Below, piece after piece: positions 1 to 11,600 of a stretch of 64,000 nt of DNA. Origin of the DNA: Liolophura sinensis (lineage: Eukaryota; Mollusca; Polyplacophora; Chitonida; Chitonidae); contig NC_088297.1 in the NCBI RefSeq assembly GCF_032854445.1, positions 13,319,335-13,383,334 of the forward strand, given 5' to 3'. Position numbers and translations under genes: made by a program. The notes under the pieces are model-generated. The model was given only the letters and a program-made list of their open reading frames with translations, was not told the DNA's origin and did no database searches. How positions within the stretch are numbered: the stretch's first letter is position 1; each line of letters begins with the position of its first letter.

Positions 1-313
1 TGAGAGTGTTGTGGAAACCGTCGGTGTAATATAGCCTGACTTACACATGGCAAATGACTGGTGAACTGAATGTATTTTTGTATTTTGCATATTTGTATAG
101 TATAGAGGGTATATATCCCCTCGTACACTCGTCAGTTTCATATGTGTTTTTGAGTTCTCGTTGTCAACTGGATCTTGCTCTATGCATAATTATGTATCGT
201 TTATATGGGTTAAATTGTGTCAAAGGAAATAACTACTGTAGATCTAGAAAGATAAGCTAAAATATGACGCATAATGGTGAGATTTAATTGCATGGAGTAA
301 TCTGTCCCTGGTG

Positions 314-388
<75 letters not shown>

Positions 389-440
389 GTAAAAAAATAA
401 GCATCTCTGATTCATTTGTCGCAATTTCCAATTTTTCCGG
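1..440. other. Intergenic stretch, no gene seen
   Basis: AT-rich sequence whose only structure is a long (TA)n run. Reading frames through it, including one that is almost pure Tyr-Ile, are products of the dinucleotide repeat. Confidence 0.7.
315..385. repeat. (TA)n microsatellite
   Basis: About 35 uninterrupted TA dinucleotides, followed by AT-rich sequence. Such a run is expected to be length-polymorphic and able to form cruciforms. Confidence 0.98.
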
Positions 441-690
441 GATCGGGTCTAGTGGTTAGAGAGGTATGCCTTTCAATCACCAGGACCCATGATGTACAGG
501 TTCAAACCTGGTCTTGGACAGGGCATTTGTAGATTGCACTCATTTGCACTTGCGCAGCCTAACTTTCGTGGAAGATCACTTGTAGGTTTACGCTGGGTTG
601 TGCGGTTTCTTCCATTTATAAAGCTGATCACTACAGCACAAGTGAAATATTCCTGAGATTAATATTCCAATTAATCAAATAGTAAATAAA
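441..690 (+). repeat. tRNA-headed SINE, second family
   Basis: The head reads like a tRNA: an A-box-like segment (GGTCTAGTGGTTAGAG) and a B box (GGTTCAAACCTGG) about 45 bp apart. The 3' end carries AAGTGAAATATTCCTGAG, then AATCAAAT and an A/T-rich tail. The tail resembles the main SINE family of this window, but the head is clearly different. The two families therefore seem to share a 3' module, as SINEs mobilised by one partner LINE often do (inference). Confidence 0.65.
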
Positions 691-947
691 ATAAATTCTA
701 GCGTAATGATTTCTGTTAATGGTGTATGGTTTATTCGTACCTTTTGCGATCACGTTTTATGGGTGAACCGGTAACCTATTATACTTGGACCCGAGTCACA
801 ATTGCGTGGGAAAAAGTATGTATGGAGCCTTCGTACACAGGTGGTCGATTTACCAAAACCTGTCCGCATATATATATAAACCTATATATCTCAGTTTCAC
901 CAAGACCTCATAAACTGTGAGAGCGTGAGAATATTCAACTCCAATGT

Positions 948-1002
948 CCAAGGCCGGGTTTGAACCCGCACTTTGCGTGCACCTCACTGGGCTATATCTC
1001 GC
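948..1002 (-). repeat. tRNA-like fragment (SINE head or tRNA pseudogene)
   Basis: On the minus strand there is a B-box-like GGGTTCAAACCCGG preceded by an A-box-like TAGCCCAGTGAGG. No complementary acceptor stem is evident, so this is a derived fragment and not a functional tRNA gene. Confidence 0.45.
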
Positions 1003-1010
1003 TCCCTTCA

Positions 1011-2109
1011 ATTGAGAATATTTGTGGTTAAAGATCCACGCAGGAAAAGTATGTTGGTTGTTTGTTCAGTTCTTAAGGACGTGCTATTTATAGAAAAGCG
1101 GGTGTTCTTAGGAACAGTAACCGTTGCAACAAATTAACTATGACATAAGTGTGTCAAACTGTATACCTACACAAATATATGGATATATATATACTTGCAC
1201 AACGAACTTTAAGTAGTCATTAGCTAACACCCTAGCTCACCATCCGTAATACCGCATGAGTAGGTTTTCAAATATCTGAAAGCCAATACGAGCAAGATCT
1301 GTTAACGCAGTTTTCCTGTGATACATGTATACGTCATACAGTCTATGACGTTGTCCACGTGCTGCATGTGTCAATTAAGACACGTTGGAATGCGCACCGT
1401 GTAGCTAAAGATCATGCATGATGAACGAGTACATCATCTGCATGTAAGGTTAACGACGGTTGCTTCTTCAGAATATAGGGTAAACGGCTAAAAATTTCGC
1501 CACCCACAAAGAGAGAGAGAGAGAGAGAGGCCTTAATATATTACTTTTGGTGCTGAATCTTATATTTTCCCATTAGGATAATATAATGCTGAACCCACCA
1601 AACAAACTTTTAAAAACTTTTCCAAAGTCAATGTAGAACTTAGAATCAGGAAAAGCAGACCGCATACTGATGGTCGAATAATAGGTCAATTACGGTACAT
1701 ACATATCTCCCGCAGAGACGCTGTAGAATTGTACAACACCACAAAACTTGACACTTTCTTGTGGGGCTTTCCTTACCACGTGACGGCTGCATTATACTTC
1801 ACAGTTATCCATCTGGTATAGTTTACCCAGGCACCCTACGCAAAAAAACAACACAATTTATGTTTTTATTCACTCTGTGTGTCAGCTAGATTTGCTAGTG
1901 TGGTGTATGAACACAGGACTGTAAATGAACCGTGGCCATAGCATACTTAGCCCACTACATATATACACGTTTGTTACACGGCAGTAAGATGGTCTGTAAA
2001 GGTTATAACGCTAAAATGTTCCGACTGGAAAGGGTAAGTGTCGACGAAAAATGCTTTGTTTATCTCTCCAATGCACGCTGCCAAGCCTTAGCATTGCTAT
2101 AAGGTTTAA
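1011..2109. other. Intergenic stretch, no gene seen
   Basis: No coding-like frame or recognisable element. The only structure is a short (GA)n run at 1511-1530. Confidence 0.6.
1511..1530. repeat. (GA)n microsatellite
   Basis: About ten GA dinucleotides in a row. Confidence 0.9.
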
Positions 2110-2245
2110 GAAATGTTCAGCCATTCATGTCGAGACTTTCAGTCATGCACGTCGAAGCGTCTAGCCATGCATGTGGAGATATTCATCCATACATGCCGAA
2201 ACGTTCAGCCATGCATGCCAAGATGTTCAGCCATGCTTGCCGAGA
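2110..2245. repeat. 22-bp tandem repeat, six degenerate copies
   Basis: Six consecutive 22-nt units of the type GA(A/G)ATGTTCAGCCATGCATG diverge by a few bases each. The two overlapping small reading frames here are read straight through the repeat and are not genes. Confidence 0.8.
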
Positions 2246-3403
2246 TGTGTTTATCCCAAGATGGAATGCATGTGCACATGCGTTTTAACTCATTATGAAG
2301 ACGCCTTAAATCCACAACCATATGCACATCCAAATGTACTAAGATGGATTCTGACTTCAATGTACCATTCATAAACGATGAAGTGGCCTCCTAGAAAAGA
2401 TGGAATGTAGATTATGTCAGCATATATAGCTGTTATATATATTCCTCTGCAAAGTGGGAATCTCAGTTGATTTTCCTCTTTAGTCATATGGTTGTGTACA
2501 TAGATATAAAAGAGCATTTTGAATGAGTCGTGGCAAAGTCCTGACAAAGTAAAATCAGCAACAGTAACAAAACGGTATAGAGTTACAAACCTTTGCAGGA
2601 AAGAAGAGACTTTATGCTGATCTAACTTTGTGTGACTTGTGTATACCAACTGATGGGGAATGGTGGGTGCTTATGGTTTGATATTTTAGCGCAGTTGGAG
2701 TTATGTGAACACACCGAGAATGGAACTGTTCAGGAACCTTTTTCACACAGCAATTTTGAACCAAATTCCAAAACTTCTAAAGGCAAACAAAACACAAACG
2801 TGAAGTGTATGTCAGATTGAAGACTATGCACTGTTCACAAAAATAGCTGAGTTCGGTTTAGTTTTTTGGAATTCTTTTCAACCTATTAAAATGCATTTGA
2901 AACTTTGCACTCCACAGTGGCCTTTTCTGCCCACACTGGGACTAATGACTTCTTATCACGTTTTCGCAACTTTTTTGCCACGCATAGGCCGCTAAATTTC
3001 ATACTTCAAAATGCGTATACATATAGATCTATCAATGCATTTCCCAAATTGACATTGGAATGAACTATTTCAAGCAAAAATATGAATGTGACTGGGTTGG
3101 AAAAACTCTCAAAAATTAAATCGAACTATTTTCATGGATAGAGTTCAATGGCCATTCATCTACTAGTACTTCGTTTTCGTATTTCCTTTAATCTTGTTTT
3201 CAAAACAAAATATTTGAAGCTGGATGATCAGAGTTGCCTGAAATTGTACGGGACGAGATGTCCTCATCGGGATTCCACAGTCAAAATTTATGTTGAATGT
3301 ATGTATTTATTTGCTTTTTTTTACTTTGGACGCCGTACTAATGGGTTTCATTTTCACTTCGACAAAAGCGTAAATATGTTGAATGTAAGTTTAGCATAAA
3401 ACA
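2246..3403. other. Intergenic / 5' flank of the fucosyltransferase-like gene
   Basis: AT-rich and without a convincing exon. Any upstream non-coding or first coding exon of the next gene would lie here, but none could be pinned down. Confidence 0.5.
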
Positions 3404-4663
3404 ATGCAAAAAGCAAAGCAAGCTAAACAGAAAGCAATCGATTTTCAATTCGTGTTCTGTTTTCTTTTCTCACAGATATTTGCATTCTTACTCCTCGGAT
3501 TCTGTATCTTCGCTGTTGCCTTCTACACAAAGTTTGTGTACACGACACAAAGGAGTGTTCGCGATGGTGTCAATGTAAGACCTGATGAAAGAAAAACTGA
3601 GATTAATTTTCTGAACAATGACCAGTACAGTCAAAAAGACAACTCTTTTGTCGATGGTGTCAATTCACAGGACGAAAACTGGAGTTTCAATGACGAAATC
3701 CAGCCTGAAAGCCGGAAATATTTGGTGTATTCCTGCTCTGGTAGATCACCATGTGGTGGCTGGGGCGATAGACTGCGCGGCATTGTCTCCACCTACGTCA
3801 TGGCGGTGTTGACCAATCGAGTCTTCGTAATCAACATGACGTCACCGTGTCCATTGACAATGTGGCTCCACCCAAATTTAATCCCTTGGACAGTACACAT
3901 CAAACCGGAAAGCCAGACAGACGAAATATTCATTGACGTTCACGACAACACTCGCTTTTCTGAACTACTCAAAAGCGTGGATCTATCCAAATTCTTCATC
4001 AAAGACGTGGTGAGGCTCACACCGAACTACGACTTGTTCTCTCGACTGAAACTTAACCCAATTTATCAAACACAGCTTACAGAGATGAGCAAGCCGGTGC
4101 CAGGAAAACCGGTGTCGCTTTTCTCGCGAATATTCGAAGATTTATTCGCAATGAATCATAACCTAGAATTCCAAGTGTCCAAGTTTTTAGCTGGATTGTA
4201 CGAACCCAAGCGACATCGAACGTTGATATGTGCTCAAATAAGGATGGGAAGAAATCCCAGCATTCCACGCGACACAGAAATCAGAACGAGGCCATCTGAA
4301 CTAAAGGCTTTGTGGAACTTTTTGCAGGAGTACAAAAACGACAATAGGTTTAAAATATTTGTGACTACAGATTCAGAATCAGTCCGGAAAGAAGCTAAGA
4401 AATTATTTTCCTCTCAAATCTTGGACACTTCCGGTCCCATAACACATCCGGACTATCGCCATGGCAACGATAGCTGTTTGGGTCTGGGGAAGATAATTTT
4501 GGACCAGTATCTGTTGCGGTTCTGTGACACCTTGGTGATTAGTAAAAGTTTGTTTGGTGTCATTGGTGCTCATTTGAGAGGAAAAACGAGCAATCTGTAT
4601 CAATTTTCGAATGGAACTGTTGATAGGATGGCTTTGAGTGCCTATCATTTGTTTAACTTTTAG
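3404..4663 (+). CDS. Fucosyltransferase-like type II membrane protein
   Basis: This 419-aa open frame begins with a short cytosolic stretch and one hydrophobic segment (about residues 24-42), the layout of a Golgi type II glycosyltransferase. A variable stem follows (about 45-105). The motif CGGWGDRLRGIVST then leads into AVLTNRVFVI (about 117-144). It resembles the Gly-x-Gly-(D/N)-R motif and following helix of the GT11/GT23/GT37 fucosyltransferase fold, where it takes part in GDP-fucose binding. CAQIRMGRN, TTDSESVR and the C-terminal SKSLFGVIGAHLRG fit the later motifs of that fold. Function and acceptor sugar are inferred, not known. A strong acceptor (TTTTCTCACAG, ending at 3474) lies inside the frame upstream of the membrane segment. 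The coding exon may therefore start at 3475 with the start codon in an unseen upstream exon, and ATG 3404 may be spurious. The catalytic part is uninterrupted. Confidence 0.75.
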   Translation: MQKAKQAKQKAIDFQFVFCFLFSQIFAFLLLGFCIFAVAFYTKFVYTTQRSVRDGVNVRPDERKTEINFLNNDQYSQKDNSFVDGVNSQDENWSFNDEIQPESRKYLVYSCSGRSPCGGWGDRLRGIVSTYVMAVLTNRVFVINMTSPCPLTMWLHPNLIPWTVHIKPESQTDEIFIDVHDNTRFSELLKSVDLSKFFIKDVVRLTPNYDLFSRLKLNPIYQTQLTEMSKPVPGKPVSLFSRIFEDLFAMNHNLEFQVSKFLAGLYEPKRHRTLICAQIRMGRNPSIPRDTEIRTRPSELKALWNFLQEYKNDNRFKIFVTTDSESVRKEAKKLFSSQILDTSGPITHPDYRHGNDSCLGLGKIILDQYLLRFCDTLVISKSLFGVIGAHLRGKTSNLYQFSNGTVDRMALSAYHLFNF

Positions 4664-5128
4664 AACTTTGATCCACATAAATGGCTATTGAAGTTACAAA
4701 TTTGTTCAAAAAGACAAAAATTAAACAATGTTGATACAGCATCTTCTGGATGCGTCTTTTGCTGTTGTTTAAGAAGAATGTAGGGGGCGTGGATCAACAT
4801 GAAAGAATACAGCATGCATGGAGAGAAAAAAACAGAGAAGCGACGACAGTGGGACAGTTGGCAAACTGAATAATCATCAATGAAATCTTGTATCTTGTCA
4901 TTTTGCCTCATTTAGTGATTTATTTTTCTTTGAGCACGACCGGGATTAGGATGACCTCTATCTTAATCCTAGAGCAGGATTATAAAAGACAGAAAAAAAG
5001 GAGTTAACTGCAATTTGTTTTTAGTCGTTGAAGTAGTAGGCACTCTTCCAGCTAAAGTCTATTATCAATAAGATGTCGGTTCAAACCCAGTTAGTGCCAA
5101 TATGTTTATATAGTTAAGTTTGACTTAT
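4664..5128. other. 3' flank, no gene seen
   Basis: AT-rich sequence after the stop codon. No canonical AATAAA was spotted close to the stop. A weak B-box-like patch (GGTTCAAACCC, near 5080) may be a decayed tRNA-type repeat. Confidence 0.5.
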
Positions 5129-5129
5129 T

Positions 5130-5230
5130 TTACAGCCAACCTTGTGGTGGTTGGAAACCGGAGAGAGCACGAGAGAAACCCACGACCATCCATCCCGCAG
5201 GTTGATGACAGACCTTCCCACGTAATGATA
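5130..5230 (-). repeat. Main-family SINE fragment (body only)
   Basis: Contains the body segment AAACCCACGACCATCC...CAGACCTTCCCACGTA in the complement orientation. The head and the AT tail are missing or eroded. Confidence 0.6.
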
Positions 5231-5404
5231 TTTGCCAAATTTGACGCACTTGTCGATGTAGGATTACCGAATGGGATAGCGCAAAATTTTCAATTTTTTT
5301 AAATATACTTTACAGGCTGTCTATAATTCATATCTGGGGCGCTTGTCAATAGTATCATAGAATCTCGTCTGGCATGCGAGACCGACATTTTCAGTCTAAC
5401 AGAT

Positions 5405-5580
5405 TTTTATATTTATTTGATTGGTGTTTTACGCTGTGCTCAACAATATTTCATATATACGACAGTGGCGAGCATTATTGTGGGTATAGGCCACAATAAT
5501 GTAAGGTTGCTGCAAGACCTTCCGATCTACGACAGGAGAGAAAGCCAGCATAAGCTGGACTTGAACTCACAGCCTAAAAC
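5405..5580 (-). repeat. Main-family SINE, 5' truncated
   Basis: Read on the minus strand, it has the body from CCAGCTTATGCTGGC through the conserved TGAAATATT segment to the ATAAATA tail. It is diverged from the better copies. Confidence 0.85.
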
Positions 5581-5707
5581 CGTTACCATGCAGCGGAAAG
5601 TCTCGTCGCGGGAGATCTCAGATCCTGTTAATGTTCCATTAGCGTTAAAGTTAACGTTTAGTGCTGTAACTGAGCCAGAAGCATTCCGTGCCTTCCTTGA
5701 ACAACCT

Positions 5708-5820
5708 TTGATTTACTTATTTACTCGATTGATTAATTACGCCATACTCAAGAATATTTCACTTATACGATGGCAACCAGCATTATGGTGGGGGTAAACC
5801 CACCAGACCAGAGAAACCAG
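5708..5820 (-). repeat. Main-family SINE, 3' part
   Basis: Tail plus the conserved core (CTCAAGAATATTTCACTTAT on the plus strand). It stops within the body, about 130 bp from the previous copy. Confidence 0.8.
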
Positions 5821-6282
5821 AGAAAGCAGCCATGACATAATTTGACCGTCAAAATATGGACCTTCCTATGCCAGCAGCTGGAAGGGGTGTCTATCTTTAC
5901 TCGCAGCCTCATTACTACCTGACACCTTGTGTCTTCTTCTTTTTCAACAGTATGGTTCATACCTGCTCAAAAATGGCCGGTTGGCGGCGAATAAACACTT
6001 TACACCATAATGTGCACAGAATTACATTTTTTTTTACATGCAAATTTTCAAACACAACTGTAACATATGTCATACTCCACATAGATCATCCCCGCTCTCT
6101 ACCCTTGCTTTACATCACTGCCACCACTAGACAAGTTTAACCTTTGAAGCCTCCGCAACGCACGTGGGCTTGTTTAGACATAGCTTCATAATTTCGTATA
6201 AAGAGAATGCCTGTGTATAAAGTATAATTAGAAACAAAGCTTGAGGCAAAGCGATTGTGTTTTCTGACATCACTTCCGCGGT

Positions 6283-6472
6283 ATTCTGCTATTGCAGCAG
6301 ATTGTTTTGTTAAATACAACACACATATTCTATTAATTCAACATAAAGATCCTATTAGACTAACGGGACATTATGTTGAATATGACAGAATATTATGTTA
6401 TATTGACAGAGTATGTTTTAGTATCACTCAGACAACACACTTTCTGTTAAAATTAACAGACTGATATTTTGA
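6283..6472. mobile_element. MITE-like repeat, degenerate copy
   Basis: Aligns by eye along most of its length with 43309-43493. Shared blocks include ATTCTG..AT.GCAGCAGA, ATTCAACAT, the GACAGAATATT stretch, and the terminal TTTCTGTTAAAATTAACAG. The left inverted repeat seen in the other copy is poorly preserved here. No coding capacity. Confidence 0.6.
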
Positions 6473-6807
6473 GGCTATCGAACGGAAAAACAATATCCAA
6501 ATCTCTTTAAGATATATATAATTTTAACCGAAGATGGAAGTTAACGCTACCAGTAGTTCCTAGGAACGTCGGATGTAAAATCCTATGATTCAAATTCAGT
6601 GCAGCAGTTCTCAACACCTCTTGTTTAAACATTGGAACGCGTCCATATTTGTATTACACACACACACTCTGCTATAAAGCAAGAAAAAGCAAGCAAAATT
6701 ATCTTAGTTACGCTTTCATTGTAACTATTCCTATAAACACAGCTTTAATATAAAAAACAGAGCCAGGAACCAGCTAGCCCTTATAATTAGATTTCCACTT
6801 ACAAAGC

Positions 6808-6900
6808 CAAGGGCACTGCCCGGTTGTCTCACACCATCATGCTGGGCACCGTCGTAAAATGAAACATTCTTGAGTGCAGATAAATGAAATGGTAAAAAAA
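6808..6900 (+). repeat. Main-family SINE, 3' remnant
   Basis: Recognisable as TGCCCGGTTGTCTCACACC, ATCATGCTGGGCACCGTCGT and ATTCTTGAGTGC, followed by an A-rich tail. Strongly diverged. Confidence 0.65.
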
Positions 6901-7035
6901 AAATAAAGCATAGCACCAAAGATGGTTCACACTTTGTTCATAAAGAGATTATCATCAGCTCCAATTGTGTATGTCCAGCCTTCAGTATCACCAGTATTAG
7001 GGATGGAGGCGGTTCCACTCACTGCCATAATTAAT

Positions 7036-7135
7036 TTATTGATTTATTTATTTGTTTATTTATTTGATTGGTGTTTTGCACCATACTCTAGAATATTTTA
7101 CTTATACGACATCGGCCAGCATATTTGGGATATCT
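7036..7135 (-). repeat. Main-family SINE, 3' end
   Basis: A long (TTTA)n tail, then GATTGGTGTTTTGCACCATA and TTACTTATACGACATCGG. It breaks off in the body. Confidence 0.8.
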
Positions 7136-8075
7136 GCATCTACCAGAGCCTCTGTTCGACAGATTTACACCAAAACCCTATGGGGGGTCAGCGAAATCTG
7201 TATATTTCAGGTTATTCTTTACGGGTAACCTGAAATTACAAGAAAAAAGAATTAAAATCTTCCTCAGGACACAACGAACTCTGAAACTGTCTGAGGAATT
7301 CTGGTCTAGTTCCTCTCTGGAGCAAGCAAACCGTGCGTTGTAAAACCCTTGTAATGTGTTTAACTCCATGTGAGGCTACCCGTTGTTGTCTACGATTTTA
7401 ATCAACATCGCAATTTATTGCTGCAAAAACTAGTGTGTCAAGGTTATTCCATCAAACGCGTTCATTCCGAGTTTCTTAAGTTTTACAATGAGTATAATTC
7501 TCTTGTAAGTAAATATGGACAGAATGTCCAGAATCTCTGGCGCTCTGCTTCATGATTGTGTCTAATTCCGCTTGGCCCCTGGCTAGGGTCAGTATATTCA
7601 TCGTGCTGCTTGTACACTGTGTACTGGTAGACAAATTACAATCAACTACAGGCACGTGTAGGTATAGCAATTTTATATATGAAGTGAAAACAAAACAATA
7701 CTTTGCCCACTAAAAGAGATGTTCATGTAGATATTCACGACACCGAAATCCACCAACCGCTCCAGGTATGTACACGCTTCAGTGTGTTTTGGAGAATTCA
7801 GTGTATAGGCCAATTTAGTGTTTTTCACATAAAAATGAGTCTATTAATCTCCAATTTTTTAAGAAAAATATTTTAGGAGAAAACCATGTGTCTTTCTGCT
7901 TGTGCTTCCTACACGTGTAACTAAATTAAATTCAGTTTTAAGTTTTCATGTTATTAGCTGCAAGTTAAATATTTTGTGGATGATGGCGTCCTTTCAAAAA
8001 CCTTACAGCAACTGATATGGTTCGGTGCACGTCACGGAAAAGTGGCTTCTGAGTCATCTTCTTTTGTGTAACCAC
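7136..8075. other. Intergenic stretch, no gene seen
   Basis: Several short frames overlap here on both strands. None has family features or splice context that would support it. Confidence 0.55.
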
Positions 8076-8076
8076 T

Positions 8077-8082
8077 TTTATT
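8077..8082 (-). terminator. Candidate poly(A) signal for the TNF ligand gene
   Basis: TTTATT on the plus strand is AATAAA on the minus strand, about 610 bp past the TNF stop codon. Use of this site is not shown; it is one plausible 3' end. Confidence 0.3.
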
Positions 8083-8689
8083 TACTATACATATTCATGT
8101 TATTGTTTATATAACATGCTCAAGTCTGAGAACTCTCTTTTAAAAACGCCCAATTCTTTTTGAAAACTGGTGCATGTTTAGAAATGCGTGAAACGTCCTT
8201 GTGTACCCAAGAACATGTGAGCAGTGTGTACTCAAGTACATATAGGTGGCGTTTCAGCCTTCAACATACAGAAAACTGGGAACATTCTCGCACTGGCGAT
8301 CAGTTCGAAGATTTTTCCAACATGTTAGGTATAGATTTCTATGCAATATTGCTGGAGGATTGAGAAGCTACAATTTCCCTGCCCAATTCCGGATTGAACA
8401 CAGCTGATACGACAGAACGACTTCAAACAACTGATAACATCAAACCCACGCGAGCCGTGTGGAACTGCTGCGACGAATCAGAGTGCTCGTCCTAAGTGTA
8501 CATGGCTAACTTAAAGTCTCATCATCACTTGACGAATAATAGGAAAGATAGCCAGTGTGATCATCTCATTGGATGACCTACTGAAGACAGGACAGTGACT
8601 GGATCGAACTACATGTAACTACAACGTTGAAAGGAACCAAGAGATCGTCAGCATCGAGGAGGAAAAGACTCTGAACATTGTGAAGGCGC

Positions 8690-11600
8690 TTACTGTTTTG
8701 ACAAGCCGAAGAAGCTGTCTTCATAGGACGAGAACACAGATGAGATGTCAGACACGTTCACAAACAGCGTATCACCGCTGTTGACGTTGATCTCCGCCTG
8801 GAAATACGACGGCTGGAGGATTCTGGCGTCGGTGACGTTCATCTTAGTGGTCTTCGAACAGATGACGACTTTTCCCTCTTCATGGTGCGCGCGCACACGG
8901 AACAGACAGTGTATGTAGAGGGTGGGACCGGATGCCCTGGGTAACTGGCGAAATGTCACCTGACTGTATACCTTGTACACGCCGTTCTCTGGGGCGATCA
9001 GTCCACCGTATTTTCTGTTGTACTGGAGAGAGTCAGACAAATGACCAGTGCCTTCGGAAAATGGTGTCTGTGTGCACCAATGCATTGCATCACCCATTTC
9101 TGTAACATACAAAAAGTTAGCAGTCAAATGGATTTGAAATCCAAATCTGAAATCACTGCAATATGCCTCAATGTCATATTATACTCCAGTGAAGATTTAG
9201 TTCAAGACAGCTGATCTAATAAAGATCTGATAGGCCGTTCACGGATAGAGAATTCCACGCCGTTTAGTCTTAGGAAATTCAGATTCTGGAGTTTTTATTG
9301 ACAAAGGCAAAATTTAAAACCTCTATACAAGATAAAAAAAAAAACTACAGCATAAAGGGTAAAACAAGATCAGCGACCACAGTGTGATAGGAGGCAACTG
9401 GTCAGACGATAGCGGTGAAATCCGGCCTCTTGTCCGTTTACCTCAGTTAGGGTTTTATGTTAGCTGTTAAATACAGAAATAGTAGCAAATTACACGCCCC
9501 ACAGAACCATGACTTAAGCAAAATTATCTAAAATAAGTATGCAGAGATGATAACTGCAACACATTAGACGTCACTGGTCTTGAATTACTCACTGAGTACG
9601 GATTACGGCTAAAAACCCAAAGACGTATGGCTACGGCTTTACATCAGGGGTTACTATCAGTTACAAGCTGATGTGCGGTAGATTCTTCTTAGTAAACAAG
9701 AGACCATTGTTCAGCTATGAATTGGTTTATTCCGACGTGAAAGTAGTTTTTTACCTCCTGTTTTTGGGTAGTCCAGAAACAGAAAAGCTGACGACCTGCT
9801 GGAAACACTTTGATTGCACTTTGGTCTGTCTGGAATAACATAAAAAATATCATGAAATGAAATGTAAGAAACCCGAATTTCAGACCGTTATTTCCGAGTA
9901 AAGGTAAAGATACATAAAACACAGTCATTCCACCCACGGCATAGCATTTCGATAAAACAAACTGTTAGCACAAATCCTGTTATTTAGAAATCACATGAAA
10001 CCAAACTTACCGTTCTTTTCTTGTTCAAGATCCTGAGCTGCTTTGCTGGAAAACTATAAAATAAAATAAAAAACAAAACAAAAAAAAAACAAAACAAAAA
10101 AAATACAGATAAAAAGAAGGCTGTTATCATGGAACAAAGAACAATTAAAGACCATTATGTTCACAACTTTTTTCAATGACATTTACAAGTTGAGTTGGAT
10201 AACAAAAACAAATATATGCATTATACATGATATCGATATTAGTACCTGTCATAAAACGTCGCTCTCTGAATAAACAGAAGTTGTGATCGACATAATTATT
10301 ATGTTATAAGGTTTTTCAGGAAGTATTACGGTATAATATCATTACATGCATAAATAATCACGAAATTATTATATATATGGTATAACCGTGTATCTGAAAA
10401 TGCGATCGGTAAATGGTTCAGGGACTTAACACGCCCTTTAATAGATTTCTGCAAATTAGGGTTTAACTAATCAGGCCCCCCTCCCTCTCCAACGTATCCA
10501 TAGCAACACGGTTAAACGGCATTGTCATCAGAGTGGGAAAGCGTGGGCATACAATTTCTATGATAAGGAATTAAGTAGTTGTTAGTATTTATAGTATTGA
10601 AATGACATGGGGGGAACCCTGATGATCAAACTCCAAGGGTCGATTCCACAAAGATTTTTTTATGACTCTTATTTTTAGTCGTTCGGTACTGGAAATTGCT
10701 TAGTTTTTGGTACTGGGAATTCAAATTTGGCGCATTTGTACAAAGATATATTTATTTGATTGTTTTTTTACGCCGTACTTAGCAATATTTCACATATACG
10801 ACGGCGGCCAGCATTATGGTGGGAAGAAACCGGGCAGAACCCGGGGAAAACCCACAACCATCCAGAGGTTGTTGCAAGGCCTTTCTACGTACCGTCGGAG
10901 AGGAAGCCAGCATGAGCTGGACTTGAACTCACAGCCACCGCACTGGTGAGAGGCTCCTGAGTCATAGTGAATTTGTATAAAGATAACACTGGAGAGGTGG
11001 CATGACGAAAGATTAAAAAATAGGCTCTAAAGTCATATTTCAAATCCTGGCTTAAATCTTCAGTAATGTTCAGTAAGCAGCTTTTGGTCCCAGCTGTTCA
11101 AAATTTGACGGGTGTCATAAGACGTCGTACGAGGGGTGATTAAATCACATTGTAACTTTAACTTTACAACTGCCTTTGTGTAGTCGACACCAAGTCGCTC
11201 TAAAATGTATTTGTTTACTATTTGATTAGGGTCATACGGTTTTCCAATAAAAGGCTCACTTATTTAACGGCGCCGAGATAATTAATAAAGTCAACGTAGA
11301 CAAATTACCTCACTCTCTAACTATTTACTTACCGAAGTATAAGGAACTTGGCTATTTCCTTTGCTGAAGCAACACAACACAGATAGTTCCTTTTACACTG
11401 GTTAACACATGGTCAAGCTTAATTCCTTTGTTTGAGCTGACCATACCAGCTTCCAGTAGCTACAGACATGTGTATTACCGCAGTGTATGTAAGCAAGGTG
11501 GCAGCACATCTGGAAGGGATTAATTTCTCCTTGGCATCTATTGCCCCTGATGACCCCTGCTGGTTAATCTCATCCTATCAGCCCAGCCTCTTGATAGAGG

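Noticed and set aside
210-431. Minus-strand frame of mostly Ile-Tyr residues
   Set aside because: It is translation of the (TA)n microsatellite.
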